From Vibrio comitans (GTDB lineage: Bacteria; Pseudomonadota; Gammaproteobacteria; Enterobacterales; Vibrionaceae): a DNA stretch of 64,000 nucleotides. Made by a program: the position numbers and the translations under genes. Every line of letters starts with the position of its first letter. Position 1 is the first letter of the stretch. Location of the stretch: NCBI GenBank assembly GCA_024346835.1, contig AP024867.1, forward strand, positions 1,240,001-1,304,000. Direction: 5' to 3'. Below, piece by piece: positions 32,151 to 41,312 of the stretch. The notes under the pieces were generated by a model. That model was not told where the DNA came from and ran no database searches. It saw only the letters and a list, made by a program, of their open reading frames with translations.

Positions 32151-32623
32151 TTTACTTTTTCCTTAATTTTTTCTTGGCAATTGCATGGATGTTGCTAAAC
32201 GGTAGTTACAATGTCACTGATTTTATGCTCGGGTTTATTGTGGGCTTCTTTGCTTTGGCGCTAAGCCAGCCATTTGGCTTAAAAACGAGCTATTTTAAGC
32301 GATTTCGAGCTGGGTTAAATCTACTCCTGTTCTTTTTGTTTGAAATGTTTGTCTCGGTAATTCGCGTAACTTGGGATGTGATCACCCCGACTCATCTGAG
32401 TGATCCCGATATAGTGTACGTACCCCTAGATGTCTCTACGGATCTTGAAATAACGCTATTAGCGAATATGGTTTCTTTGACGCCAGGTAGCTTAAGCCTT
32501 GACGTTTCCGCCGATAGAAAATACCTCATTGTCCATGCGATGTTCACACCTGATCACGATAAGGTGGCTCGTGACATTAAGCAGGGATTAGAGAAAAGAA
32601 TATTGGAGATGACACGTGGATAA
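32147..32623 (+). CDS. mrpE: Na+/H+ antiporter subunit E
   Basis: A 158-residue subunit with two to three N-terminal helices (FFLNFFLAIAWMLLNGSYN; DFMLGFIVGFFALALSQPFG) and a soluble C-terminal domain containing LLANMVSLTPGSLSLDVSAD, the MrpE signature. The gene overlaps mrpD by four bases and mrpF by eight. Confidence 0.94.
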   Translation: MIYFFLNFFLAIAWMLLNGSYNVTDFMLGFIVGFFALALSQPFGLKTSYFKRFRAGLNLLLFFLFEMFVSVIRVTWDVITPTHLSDPDIVYVPLDVSTDLEITLLANMVSLTPGSLSLDVSADRKYLIVHAMFTPDHDKVARDIKQGLEKRILEMTRG

Positions 32624-32894
32624 TTGGCTGATGATAAGCATCCTTGTATGTAGTGTATGCCTGTTTCTAAGTCTGGTAATGGCTGTGATTCGTTTGATTA
32701 TCGGGCCTACGTTAGCGGATCGTGTTGTCGCATTGGATCTGATCTCCTTCATTACCATTGGGTACATTGCTTTGTACACCCTATACAGTGGTCAGATGGC
32801 ACTTCTAGATATTGCCGTGACACTCGGATTGGTGGCATTTCTCGGAACGATAGCCTTTGCTCGGCTTATCGCCAAGCAAAGTAGGGAAGGATAA
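32616..32894 (+). CDS. mrpF: Na+/H+ antiporter subunit F
   Basis: A 92-residue, three-helix protein with the MrpF core RLIIGPTLADRVVALDLISF (about residues 26-45) and a final block LLDIAVTLGLVAFLGTIAFA. The start is GTG 32616, inside the end of mrpE. The mrpG gene follows after 18 bases. Confidence 0.93.
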   Translation: MDNWLMISILVCSVCLFLSLVMAVIRLIIGPTLADRVVALDLISFITIGYIALYTLYSGQMALLDIAVTLGLVAFLGTIAFARLIAKQSREG

Positions 32895-32912
32895 GCTTAT
32901 GGAGCGCTTGAT

Positions 32913-33209
32913 ATGGAGTGGCTAATTGGTGCATTTCTCTGCATGGGTGGCTTGTTTGTGTTAGTTGCTAGCCTTGGAGTACTTAGGATGCCCGACTTAT
33001 TTACTAGAATGCACGCTGCGACTAAGGCGGGAACAGTAGGGTTAGGATTACTTTTGTTGGCAGTCGCGTTTGCGATCCCTGATATCACTGTGATTTCTAG
33101 AGTGATTGGCACCATGTTATTTATCTTTTTAACTGCGCCAGTGGCGGCGCATTTACTCGGCAAGGCAATGAGGCAAAGTGGTTATAAAATTTGGCAAAAC
33201 AAAGAGTAG
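32913..33209 (+). CDS. mrpG: Na+/H+ antiporter subunit G
   Basis: A 98-residue, three-helix protein. The MrpG core is SLGVLRMPDLFTRMHAATKA (about residues 20-39), and GTMLFIFLTAPVAAHLLGKA is the last helix. The start is ATG 32913 with GGAG nine bases upstream. It is the last gene of the operon, whose order AB-C-D-E-F-G is complete. Mrp complexes support Na+ and alkali tolerance, in keeping with a marine or brackish host. Confidence 0.93.
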   Translation: MEWLIGAFLCMGGLFVLVASLGVLRMPDLFTRMHAATKAGTVGLGLLLLAVAFAIPDITVISRVIGTMLFIFLTAPVAAHLLGKAMRQSGYKIWQNKE

Positions 33210-33234
33210 CAGCTATCTAGAAACTACTCTTTGT
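33195..33234 (-). terminator. terminator of the universal-stress gene
   Basis: ACAAAGAGTAG / CTACTCTTTGT with a 14-base loop. On the reverse strand TTTTG follows. On the forward strand the left arm includes the mrpG stop codon and no T-run follows. Confidence 0.6.
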
Positions 33235-33251
33235 AAGAACTGTTAAAGCCA

Positions 33252-34187
33252 TTAAACAAAAGGCGAAACGAAACCTTTTGGTTTTAATGCCACGAGAGAG
33301 CAGGTTACAGAGCGAACAATGTTCTCTGCGGTGTTACCAATCACAAATCCAGGAATACCGGTTCGTGCCAGCGTTCCCATAACAAGAATATCGATTTCAT
33401 GCTCGTCCACCCAGTGTGGAATAACATCATCTGGAAGACCATGTAGGTGATGAACAATGATCTCACCGCTCACACCTGACTCAGTGATAAGTTGATCAAG
33501 CGCCTGCCTATGTTCCACTTGCGCTTTCTCTATTTCTGCATTGAGCTCTTTGTCTTCAATCTTGATCCAAGCATGGCTGTCCAAGTAGCGTTCTAATTGA
33601 TATTCCCAGCAGGATAAAACGTGCAATCGGCTGTCACAACTGTCTGCAATTGAGCGAGACAGTTCCATCAGACGCATACAGAGCCCATGGTGCTCTTCGC
33701 TTGCGATAATCGGGTCAATAGCAACGGCTACTCTTCGCTTGTTTCTAGGCTTGTTGCTAGCGCGATTTAACCACACGGGGGAAGGGCACTTCCTGAGCAA
33801 GGTCATATCTATTGCTTTGAACCCTTCCTCGTCATCGTCTAATGGCTCGGCATCTTTTATAAGTAAATCATGTTCGCCTCTATGAACCGCACGAATTATG
33901 TTGATCGCGGGCTTATCTCCACTGACGACTTCTAAAGGAAAAGAGACATGGGCTTCAGAGATATCATGAAGGTCTCTACTGTCTTTAATGTGCTCACTCA
34001 CATTATGAATAAGAGAGCTTTCATAACTGGATTGGTATTGAGAAAGATAATCGGGAAGTGGAGGACAAAAGATCATGCCTTTCACAGGAGCTTGATTATT
34101 GTAAGAAAGTCTCAACGCTTGGCCGATAGAATCACTGTGATTAGACAATCCCTGGCTAACAAATAGAATATTCTTAAACTTTTTCAT
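33252..34187 (-). CDS. tandem universal stress protein (UspE-like)
   Basis: A 311-residue protein with two UspA domains. The second (about residues 155-311) keeps the ATP-binding signature in MGTLARTGIPGFVIGNTAEN (G-x2-R-x-G-x...G-N-T-A). The first (about 1-145) is degenerate. Length and layout match UspE-type proteins linked to stress and motility. The start is ATG 34187 because GGAGGT lies five bases upstream. The frame is open a further 38 codons upstream, but that part is low-complexity and lacks a ribosome site. Convergent with mrpG. Confidence 0.85.
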   Translation of the reverse strand: MKKFKNILFVSQGLSNHSDSIGQALRLSYNNQAPVKGMIFCPPLPDYLSQYQSSYESSLIHNVSEHIKDSRDLHDISEAHVSFPLEVVSGDKPAINIIRAVHRGEHDLLIKDAEPLDDDEEGFKAIDMTLLRKCPSPVWLNRASNKPRNKRRVAVAIDPIIASEEHHGLCMRLMELSRSIADSCDSRLHVLSCWEYQLERYLDSHAWIKIEDKELNAEIEKAQVEHRQALDQLITESGVSGEIIVHHLHGLPDDVIPHWVDEHEIDILVMGTLARTGIPGFVIGNTAENIVRSVTCSLVALKPKGFVSPFV

Positions 34188-34554
34188 ATATACCTCCGTG
34201 GGCATAAGGCAATGGTGTTTAAACTGCCGAGTTTTGTATTGTCCTAAGTGCTTATCAATATGTTGATAGTAAAGTTTAAAGTCGTTTGTTGCCCTATTCA
34301 AATTTGGATTTAGGTATAGAAAACCCGATCGCTTTTGATTTTGTTTTACTTGCTGATAACTATGGGTTTATTCCTTTTTGGACTTCAATACTTCTTTTAT
34401 CGAAAAGCTTTTCGTGATCCGCTTGCGTCGACATTCGTATACCTAAAAAGTAGTAGTTACTCAATGCGAAAGCTAGTAATTCACACGAGTAAAAGTACGA
34501 GAATTATTGAGTTTATCGTGTTCGAGTGTTCTTGAGTTGAAGCAAGGAGGAAGT

Positions 34555-34740
34555 ATGAAAGTATGTCCATCATGTTACAGTGAGATGGTTTCCAGAAGCG
34601 GCATATATGTGTGCCCTCGAAATGAAATAGGCGATTGTAGATTCAATGGTTACGACAAAGTTGGCAATGGCTCGGAGATAAAAGCAATGAGCTTAAATAA
34701 GCGTCAAGATAGTCAATCTTATCAGACGTCAAAGCCATGA
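34555..34740 (+). CDS. small zinc-ribbon-like protein
   Basis: A 61-residue protein with one CxxC pair (MKVCPSCYSEM) and two further cysteines (YVCPRNEIGDC), a likely four-cysteine metal site, then a polar tail. The start is ATG 34555, with the strong AAGGAGG four bases upstream; the open frame extends 16 codons further upstream without support. No family name is certain. It is a stand-alone gene between the stress-protein gene and the outer-membrane protein gene. Confidence 0.7.
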   Translation: MKVCPSCYSEMVSRSGIYVCPRNEIGDCRFNGYDKVGNGSEIKAMSLNKRQDSQSYQTSKP

Positions 34741-34767
34741 TTTAGTACGACCTGTTAAACTGGCTCA

Positions 34768-35703
34768 CTAGAAGTTTTCAAAGCGAATTTCTAGCCTTAA
34801 GCGAATGCTGGCTTCTTCTTCGAATCCTTCATCGTATTCACGATACCAGTTGTACTCTGGGGTGACTTCGTAATAAAACCACTCAAAGAAAACATTATGA
34901 CGATAGGTCATCCCTATTAACGTATTGTCAATGAATGAGCGAGGGTAGTCTGTACCTGTGGTGCTTACGGTGTAGTTGATAGCCTGAGTTTTTGATAGAT
35001 ATTGGTATAACACAAAGGCCGTACCTAGGTCCCAAATACTCGTATCGTCGGCGTGGTCACGATTGAATTCGGCAAATGATGTCCAACGCAGTAAGAAGTT
35101 TTTTGATAAAGCTTGGTCGATATCAAACTGGGTAGACTCTCCAGTTAGCTCTGTTTCTTGGTAAACCCTTTGTGTTATACGACTGACGGTGTTGATTCCA
35201 AGAGGATAGGTGAAGCGATAGCGCGCCTCGATCTTGGGCTTAAATGTCGCCTTTATATTAAAACTACTGTATCCCTTGGCATAAATGTCATACCTCAGGC
35301 CAATACTGTTTTCTATCTCTTCGGCGTTACGTGGAAAAAGGTCAAATAAGTCATCTTCTCCATCTGATTCAATGATCAACTTTAAGCGGTTGGTCACTTT
35401 AGGGAGGTTAAACTTGGCATCGACTCTGGTATTGTATTTAAAGCCATCATTTTCAAACTGGGTAAAATCGTTTTTCCAGCGCACGGAGGTACCGGCTCTT
35501 GCATCCTCAGTCACGCGCTCATCAGCAAAGAAATCATCGAACCACACCGCAGGCTGACAAAACTTGGTGTTTAGATAGTGATAAGCTCTGGAGATGGCTC
35601 TATCGTCCTCAGGTTTGCTCAAGCATTTTTCTTCAGTATGTTCGGCCCAAGAAGGGGCTGATAATGCTGTGGTTATGAGTGTGATGAAAATGGCTGTGCG
35701 CAA
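34768..35703 (-). CDS. exported outer-membrane-type protein, unknown function
   Basis: A 311-residue protein with a signal peptide MRTAIFITLITTALSAPSWA. The mature part has alternating hydrophobic and polar strands ending in a final strand with a terminal aromatic (RLRLEIRFENF), as in beta-barrels of the outer membrane. Examples are GLRYDIYAKGYSSFNIKATF and RHNVFFEWFYYEVTPEYNWY. I recognise no named family. The start is TTG 35703, accepted because AAAGGA lies six bases upstream and the signal peptide starts there. Confidence 0.65.
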   Translation of the reverse strand: MRTAIFITLITTALSAPSWAEHTEEKCLSKPEDDRAISRAYHYLNTKFCQPAVWFDDFFADERVTEDARAGTSVRWKNDFTQFENDGFKYNTRVDAKFNLPKVTNRLKLIIESDGEDDLFDLFPRNAEEIENSIGLRYDIYAKGYSSFNIKATFKPKIEARYRFTYPLGINTVSRITQRVYQETELTGESTQFDIDQALSKNFLLRWTSFAEFNRDHADDTSIWDLGTAFVLYQYLSKTQAINYTVSTTGTDYPRSFIDNTLIGMTYRHNVFFEWFYYEVTPEYNWYREYDEGFEEEASIRLRLEIRFENF

Positions 35704-35788
35704 ACTGGTTCCTTTAGTTTGTGTTTCTCAATCTATTATTGTAGATGTAACAAAAAATGTCATGAAGTGTTTGATTTGGTTTTAAAAA

Positions 35789-36019
35789 ATGTTAGAAAAA
35801 GAAAATATAGTTAAGCTTGCCCGAATGAAAATGCCGTTTGGTAAGTTTGCTGGCAGGGTGCTCATTGACCTGCCGGAAGAGTACCTGTTGTGGTTCCAAA
35901 ATAAATCCGAATGGCCGTCCGGTGAACTAGGGCAGTTACTGCAATTGTGTTTGGCACTAAAGGTTGAAGGATTGGACTCAGTGGTGAAACCATTGAAAGA
36001 AAATCAGGACAGGTATTAG
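35789..36019 (+). CDS. DUF3820 family protein
   Basis: A 76-residue protein matching DUF3820: MKMPFGKFAGRVLIDLPEEY then LLWFQNKSEWPSGELGQLLQ. The G-K-x-x-G-x-x-L-x-D-L-P-x-x-Y-L core is characteristic. Function unknown; some members are named quorum-sensing-regulated virulence factors without firm proof. Stand-alone gene upstream of yghU. Confidence 0.85.
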   Translation: MLEKENIVKLARMKMPFGKFAGRVLIDLPEEYLLWFQNKSEWPSGELGQLLQLCLALKVEGLDSVVKPLKENQDRY

Positions 36020-36117
36020 AGTGTGAAAGGCCTTGCCTTCTTAATGGCGTAGGCATAATATAATTTTAATTGAGCAATCGTTCATTTAAGTAATTAAGCC
36101 AAATTCAAGGAGTTATT

Positions 36118-36975
36118 ATGAGTGAGCAGTATGTACCGCCGAAAGTCTGGGTCAACGATGCAGAAGGTGGCAATAAGTGGGCGAATATTAACAGTCCGGA
36201 ATCTGGGGCACGATTTGAACGAGAACTGCCAGTAGGAGAGCATGCATTTCAGTTGTATTCGCTTGGGACACCTAATGGCCAGAAAGTTACCATATTGTTT
36301 GAAGAGCTTTTAGCTGCGGGAATTAAACAAGCGGAATACGATGCTTATTTGATTAACATCGGTGAGCTTGACCAATTCTCATCAGGTTTTGTTGGGGTGA
36401 ATCCAAACTCAAAAATTCCTGCCTTAGTCGACAAAACCGGCTCAGAATCAGTCAACGTGTTTGAATCGGCGTCGATTCTTGTCCATTTGGCAGAGAAGTT
36501 TGACCGCTTTTTACCGAAATCGGGTCCAGAGAGGACTCAAACCTTTAATTGGCTATTCTGGGCACAAGGCTCGGCACCGTTTTTAGGTGGAGGTTTTGGA
36601 CACTTCTATGCTTACGCTGATGAAAAGCAAGAATACCCAATTAACCGTTTTGCAATGGAAGCCAAGCGTCAGTTGGATGTTTTGGATAAACAATTGGCTG
36701 GAAGTACTTTTGTTGCTGGTGAAGAGATCACCATTGCCGATATGGCGATTTGGCCATGGTATGGCAATTTGGTTCTGGGTAAATTATACGACGCAGCAGA
36801 GTTCTTGCAGGTAGAGACTTATACCAATGTTGTGCGCTGGGCAAAACAACTTGAGCAGCGCGAAGGTTTTCAGCGTGGTCGTGTTGTAAACCGCTCATTT
36901 GGCGAAGAGTGGGAGCAAGTACCCGAGCGTCATAGTGCAGAAGACATTGATAAAGTGCTGAAACTACGACCTTAG
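36118..36975 (+). CDS. yghU: glutathione-dependent disulfide-bond oxidoreductase YghU
   Basis: A 285-residue glutathione transferase-like protein of the Nu class. The thioredoxin-like domain begins at about residue 45 with FQLYSLGTPNGQKVTILFEE. GVNPNSKIPALVD and NVFESASILVHLAEKF contribute to glutathione binding. The alpha-helical domain includes WLFWAQGSAPFLGGGFGHFY and GEEITIADMAIWPWYG. Length and the N-terminal extension YVPPKVWVND match YghU. The start is ATG 36118 with AAGGAG about seven bases upstream. Monocistronic, terminator at 37006-37037. Confidence 0.93.
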   Translation: MSEQYVPPKVWVNDAEGGNKWANINSPESGARFERELPVGEHAFQLYSLGTPNGQKVTILFEELLAAGIKQAEYDAYLINIGELDQFSSGFVGVNPNSKIPALVDKTGSESVNVFESASILVHLAEKFDRFLPKSGPERTQTFNWLFWAQGSAPFLGGGFGHFYAYADEKQEYPINRFAMEAKRQLDVLDKQLAGSTFVAGEEITIADMAIWPWYGNLVLGKLYDAAEFLQVETYTNVVRWAKQLEQREGFQRGRVVNRSFGEEWEQVPERHSAEDIDKVLKLRP

Positions 36976-37005
36976 AGCGTAATGTCTTAGAAAACGAATG
37001 CCATT

Positions 37006-37037
37006 AGAGCCTGTGGATTATCACGGGCTCTTTTTCG
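37006..37037 (+). terminator. terminator of yghU
   Basis: AGAGCCTGTG / CACGGGCTCT (one G-T pair) followed by TTTTTCG. Confidence 0.85.
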
Positions 37038-37254
37038 TTTTTGAAGATCCAACTCATCAATTGGCGGCTTAGAAAATCTAGAGATATTCGAGGTGTTTCG
37101 CATGTATGAACAAAATGACGTATCTCGACGTTAACAGAAAACGCTAGTAGTGGACGTGACTGCCTAGATAATGAACAGGCAGAGCAGCAAACGAAAGTTA
37201 CGAATGAAAAACGTTTGTATTAAGCTGATATATGGCTAGACTGTAGCAGAAGGC

Positions 37255-37286
37255 AATCTCCGTTAAGTTATCGGAGATTTTTTTTG
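37255..37286 (+). terminator. orphan terminator upstream of zwf (possible small-RNA 3' end or attenuator)
   Basis: AATCTCCG-(9)-CGGAGATT followed by a run of seven T. No gene lies between the yghU terminator (37037) and this one. A weak promoter (TTGTAT-16-TAGACT, near 37215-37242) would give a transcript of only about 40 bases. Confidence 0.6.
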
Positions 37287-37448
37287 CCCATTTTTTACAA
37301 TCTGTCGCCTTATGAAAGTGACAGGTTATTTTAATTCAGCCCATTCGGTGTAGAATTCTTTTCATAGTGCATTTTTACCCATTCGGACGCGGTTCCCCCG
37401 ACGACGTGATGGATGTATGCAACCCTTAAAGGTACTTAAGGACACATG

Positions 37449-38951
37449 ATGGTAATACCTGATAAAAGCAGCATAGTCATTTTTGGTGCTTCTGGAGATT
37501 TAACTTACCGTAAGTTAATTCCAGCGTTATATCGACTGTACCAGAGCGGTCAACTTCCCCAATCTTTCTATATTCTTGGTGTAAGTCGCACTGAATACAG
37601 TGATGAAACTTATCGAGAAAAGATTAAGAAATCTCTTCAAGAGTTCGAGAAAACAGAGCAAACGGTATTAGATGCGTTTATGAACCATCTGCATTACCAA
37701 GCGATTAATACCTCCGACACTGCCGATTACGCCAAGCTAGTAGCTCGACAAGATGAACTTGCTGCTCACTACCAACTAGATCAACGTAATGTGCTTTACT
37801 ACTTGGCAACCCCTCCGAGCCTCTATTCCGTTATTCCTGCTAGCCTTGCGGCACATGGCCTGAATAAAGAAGACGATGGTTGGAAGCGCCTGATCGTAGA
37901 AAAGCCTTTTGGCTATGACTTGGCTTCTGCAAAAGAGTTGGACAAAAAGATCCATACTCATTTTGAAGAGACTCAACTTTATCGAATTGACCACTACCTT
38001 GGAAAAGAAACTGTTCAAAACCTATTGGTGTTTCGCTTTTCAAATATCATGTTTGAGCCACTTTGGAACAGAAACTTCATCGAGTATGTAGAAATTACCG
38101 GTGCTGAGTTCTTAGGTGTTGAAGAGCGTGGTGGCTATTACGATGGATCTGGTGCTGTACGTGATATGTTCCAAAACCACTTGCTACAAGTATTAGCAAT
38201 GGTGGGCATGGAGTCGCCTCCTCGAATAGATGCAGACGCTATCCGTGATGAGGTGGTTAAGGTATTAAGAAGCCTGAAACCGCTTGATGAGCATGACCTA
38301 ACTAATAACTTAGTTCTTGGTCAATACACTGAATCTGAAGTGCGAGGCGAGTTCTTGCCTAGCTATCGTGATGAAAACGGTGTTGCCGATGACTCACGCA
38401 CTGAGACCTACATAGGACTGAAGGCTTACATCAACAACAGTCGTTGGAATGGTGTTCCTTTTTACGTGCGTACCGGAAAACGATTGCCGACACGCGTAAC
38501 AGAAGTGGTTATCCACTTTAAAGACACGCCTCATCCAGTGTTTGGTCAAGATGCCCCTGAGAATAAGCTTATTATCCGAATTCAACCGGATGAGGGCATT
38601 CAAATCAGCTTTGGTTTGAAAGAGCCTGGTGCAGGCTTCCATGCCAAAGAAGTGAAAATGAACTTCCACTACAAGACGCTGAACGAAGCCCATATGCTAA
38701 CGGCGTATGAGCGCTTGTTACTAGATGCATTGAATGGCGATGCAACCTTGTTTGCCCGTTCAGATGCAGTAGAAACATGTTGGGAATATGTTCAGCCGAT
38801 TTTGGACTTTAAAGAGCGTCCACAAGCATTGTTTGGGTACGCTAGTGGTACATGGGGACCAAAAGAGTCTCATGATCTGCTAGAGCGTGACGGTAAAGCT
38901 TGGCGCTTCCCGTGCAAGAATTTAACGGATACAGATTATTGCGAGTTATGA
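37449..38951 (+). CDS. zwf: glucose-6-phosphate 1-dehydrogenase
   Basis: A 500-residue enzyme that oxidises glucose 6-phosphate to 6-phosphogluconolactone with NADP+, the entry of the oxidative pentose phosphate pathway. The nucleotide-binding motif GASGDLTYRKL is at residues 12-22, and the active-site motif RIDHYLGKE (catalytic His) at about 178-186. The start is the second of two adjacent ATG codons (37449, MVIPDKSS), with AAGGA six bases upstream. Its stop overlaps the pgl start by four bases. The order zwf-pgl-gnd is a complete operon. Confidence 0.97.
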   Translation: MVIPDKSSIVIFGASGDLTYRKLIPALYRLYQSGQLPQSFYILGVSRTEYSDETYREKIKKSLQEFEKTEQTVLDAFMNHLHYQAINTSDTADYAKLVARQDELAAHYQLDQRNVLYYLATPPSLYSVIPASLAAHGLNKEDDGWKRLIVEKPFGYDLASAKELDKKIHTHFEETQLYRIDHYLGKETVQNLLVFRFSNIMFEPLWNRNFIEYVEITGAEFLGVEERGGYYDGSGAVRDMFQNHLLQVLAMVGMESPPRIDADAIRDEVVKVLRSLKPLDEHDLTNNLVLGQYTESEVRGEFLPSYRDENGVADDSRTETYIGLKAYINNSRWNGVPFYVRTGKRLPTRVTEVVIHFKDTPHPVFGQDAPENKLIIRIQPDEGIQISFGLKEPGAGFHAKEVKMNFHYKTLNEAHMLTAYERLLLDALNGDATLFARSDAVETCWEYVQPILDFKERPQALFGYASGTWGPKESHDLLERDGKAWRFPCKNLTDTDYCEL

Positions 38952-39664
38952 TGAATACTAAAATTTTTGATACTCCGGCACAGGTAGTAGAGCAGCTTGC
39001 ACAGGAGCTAAAAGCATTTAGCTTGCAAGGTAGAGCTGTTCATATCTCTTTGTCTGGCGGCAGCACCCCAAAAATGTTGTTTAAATTGTTAGCAACACAG
39101 CCTTACGCTAGTGATATCCAGTGGCAAAATCTGCACTTCTGGTGGGGTGACGAGCGATGTGTAGCGCCAGATGATGCAGAGAGTAATTTTGGTGAAGCCA
39201 ACGCGTTGTTATTTCAACCGGTAGGCGTTCCTGCTCAAAATATTCACCGTATTCTTGGTGAAAATGAGCCAGAGCAAGAAGCGGTTCGCTTCGCGAGCGA
39301 AATGCTGGACGTTATCCCTTCAGAAAATGGTGTTCCAGTGTTTGATTGGATCTTACTGGGTGTAGGCGCGGATGGACATACCGCTTCTTTATTCCCTGGC
39401 CAAACTAACTACAGTGAAGAAAAACTGGCTATCGTTGCTGCACACCCAGAATCGGGTCAGCTACGTATTTCTAAGTCAGCTCAAGTACTAGAAGCGGCAA
39501 AACGCATTAGCTACTTGGTGCTTGGCGCAGGTAAAACAGACATCGTCAATGAGATCTACCACACTCCTGCACAGGAGTTGCCATATCCAGCGGCAAAGAT
39601 TCACTCTACTACGGGTGAAACAGAGTGGTTTTTAGATTCAGATGCAGCAAGCAAGATTGCTTAA
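38948..39664 (+). CDS. pgl: 6-phosphogluconolactonase
   Basis: A 238-residue lactonase of the NagB/DevB type, catalysing the second step of the pathway. HISLSGGSTPKMLFKLLA (about residues 35-52), FWWGDERCV (about 67-75) and LLGVGADGHTASLFPG (about 136-151) are the family motifs. The start is ATG 38948, overlapping the zwf stop (ATGA). An open frame reaches back to 38900 but lies inside zwf and is not used. Confidence 0.95.
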   Translation: MMNTKIFDTPAQVVEQLAQELKAFSLQGRAVHISLSGGSTPKMLFKLLATQPYASDIQWQNLHFWWGDERCVAPDDAESNFGEANALLFQPVGVPAQNIHRILGENEPEQEAVRFASEMLDVIPSENGVPVFDWILLGVGADGHTASLFPGQTNYSEEKLAIVAAHPESGQLRISKSAQVLEAAKRISYLVLGAGKTDIVNEIYHTPAQELPYPAAKIHSTTGETEWFLDSDAASKIA

Positions 39665-39688
39665 GATAAGAATATTAGGAGAGATAGA

Positions 39689-41137
39689 ATGAAAGGTGAT
39701 ATTGGTGTAGTTGGACTCGCAGTAATGGGTCAAAACCTTATCTTAAACATGAACGATCACGGTTTTAAAGTTGTTGCACACAACCGTACTGCCGCAAAGG
39801 TAGATCAGTTCCTTGAAGGCCCAGCGAAAGGCACTAACATCGTTGGCGCATACTCACTACAAGAGATGGTAGATAAGCTAGAATCGCCACGTAAGGTCAT
39901 GCTTATGGTTCGTGCGGGTGATGTTGTTGATAGCTTCATTGACCAACTGATTCCTCTGCTAGACAAGGGTGATATCATCATCGATGGTGGTAACACTAAC
40001 TACCCTGACACTAACCGTCGCGTTGCTTACCTTCGTGAGAAAGGCATTCACTTTATCGGTACTGGTGTATCTGGTGGTGAAGAGGGCGCTCGTTTCGGTC
40101 CTTCTATCATGCCAGGTGGCTCTCCAGAAGCTTGGGAAGCGGTGAAACCTATCCTTCAAGGCATCTCTGCGAAAACAGATAAAGGTGAGCCTTGCTGTGA
40201 TTGGGTGGGCAACGATGGCGCTGGTCACTTTGTTAAAATGGTACACAATGGTATCGAATACGGTGACATGCAGCTTATCTGTGAAGCCTACCAGTTCATG
40301 CAAGATGGCCTTGGTATGTCTGCTGACGAGATGCAGAAGGTATTTGCTGAGTGGAACACGACTGAGCTAGACAGCTACCTAGTTGAAATCACGGCTGATA
40401 TTCTTAAGTACCGCGACGAAGATGGCGAGCCATTAGTGGACAAGATCCTAGATACGGCTGGTCAAAAAGGCACTGGTAAGTGGACGGGTATCAATGCTCT
40501 AGATTTGGGTATCCCGCTAACGCTAATCTCTGAATCAGTATTCTCTCGTTGCCTATCTTCACTGAAAGATCAGCGTGTAGCAGCGCAGCAGCTATTTGGT
40601 AAGACAGTTGAACCTGTTGCAGGTGATAAGCAAGAGTGGGTTGATGCACTTCGTCAAGCGCTTCTAGCTTCAAAGATCATCTCTTACGCACAAGGTTTCA
40701 TGCTGATGCGTGAAGCATCAAATGAGAACGGCTGGGATCTAAACTACGGTAACGTAGCACTAATGTGGCGTGGTGGTTGTATCATCCGCTCTGCGTTCCT
40801 TGGCAATATTCGTGACGCATTTGATACTGATCCTGAGATTGCATTCCTAGGTTCTGACCCTTACTTCAAAGCTATCCTAGAGAACTGCCTAGGTGCATGG
40901 CGTAAGGTTGCAGCTAAGTCTCTAGAAGTAGGTATTCCAATGCCTTGTACGACTTCTGCATTGTCTTTCCTAGATGGTTACACGACAGCACGTCTGCCAG
41001 CTAACCTTCTGCAAGCTCAGCGTGACTACTTCGGTGCTCACACTTATGAGCGTATCGACCGTGAGCGTGGCGAATTCTTCCACACTAACTGGACCGGTAC
41101 AGGCGGCGACACTGCTTCTACAACGTACGACGTTTAA
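39689..41137 (+). CDS. gnd: 6-phosphogluconate dehydrogenase, decarboxylating
   Basis: A 482-residue NADP+-dependent enzyme converting 6-phosphogluconate to ribulose 5-phosphate and CO2. The Rossmann motif is GVVGLAVMGQNL (residues 5-16). The substrate-binding and catalytic region is GAGHFVKMVHNGIEYGDMQ (about 180-198), with catalytic Lys and Glu. The start is ATG 39689 with TAGGAGAG about eight bases upstream. Third gene of the operon, closed by the terminator at 41193-41222. Confidence 0.97.
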   Translation: MKGDIGVVGLAVMGQNLILNMNDHGFKVVAHNRTAAKVDQFLEGPAKGTNIVGAYSLQEMVDKLESPRKVMLMVRAGDVVDSFIDQLIPLLDKGDIIIDGGNTNYPDTNRRVAYLREKGIHFIGTGVSGGEEGARFGPSIMPGGSPEAWEAVKPILQGISAKTDKGEPCCDWVGNDGAGHFVKMVHNGIEYGDMQLICEAYQFMQDGLGMSADEMQKVFAEWNTTELDSYLVEITADILKYRDEDGEPLVDKILDTAGQKGTGKWTGINALDLGIPLTLISESVFSRCLSSLKDQRVAAQQLFGKTVEPVAGDKQEWVDALRQALLASKIISYAQGFMLMREASNENGWDLNYGNVALMWRGGCIIRSAFLGNIRDAFDTDPEIAFLGSDPYFKAILENCLGAWRKVAAKSLEVGIPMPCTTSALSFLDGYTTARLPANLLQAQRDYFGAHTYERIDRERGEFFHTNWTGTGGDTASTTYDV

Positions 41138-41192
41138 ACTTTAATCTCTAGCGCTTTGTTTTAAGGGCGCACAATTTGAGATTGATGCTTAG

Positions 41193-41222
41193 AAGGTGAC
41201 TTGTTTGCAAGTCACCTTTTTT
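41193..41222 (+). terminator. terminator of zwf-pgl-gnd
   Basis: AAGGTGACTTG-TTTG-CAAGTCACCTT followed by TTTT. Confidence 0.93.
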
Positions 41223-41312
41223 CTTTCTGAAAGCCTAACAGGGCATAGGTAGCCTATTCAGAGCACCTGATTTCCTATATCATTAATTAAAACAATAAAC
41301 AGGTAATACAAT

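Larger units (their letters stand above)
36976..37448. other. gene-free region between yghU and zwf
   Basis: Apart from the terminators at 37006 and 37255, it holds a small hairpin CTGCCT-(11)-AGGCAG near 37158-37180 and no open frame of note. The zwf promoter should lie in the last 160 bases. The part between the two terminators may produce a short RNA. Confidence 0.45.

Noticed and set aside
34335..34535. 66-codon open frame with a hydrophobic start
   Set aside because: Starts at TTG with no Shine-Dalgarno sequence and overlaps the leader of the better supported gene at 34555; the C-terminal half looks random.
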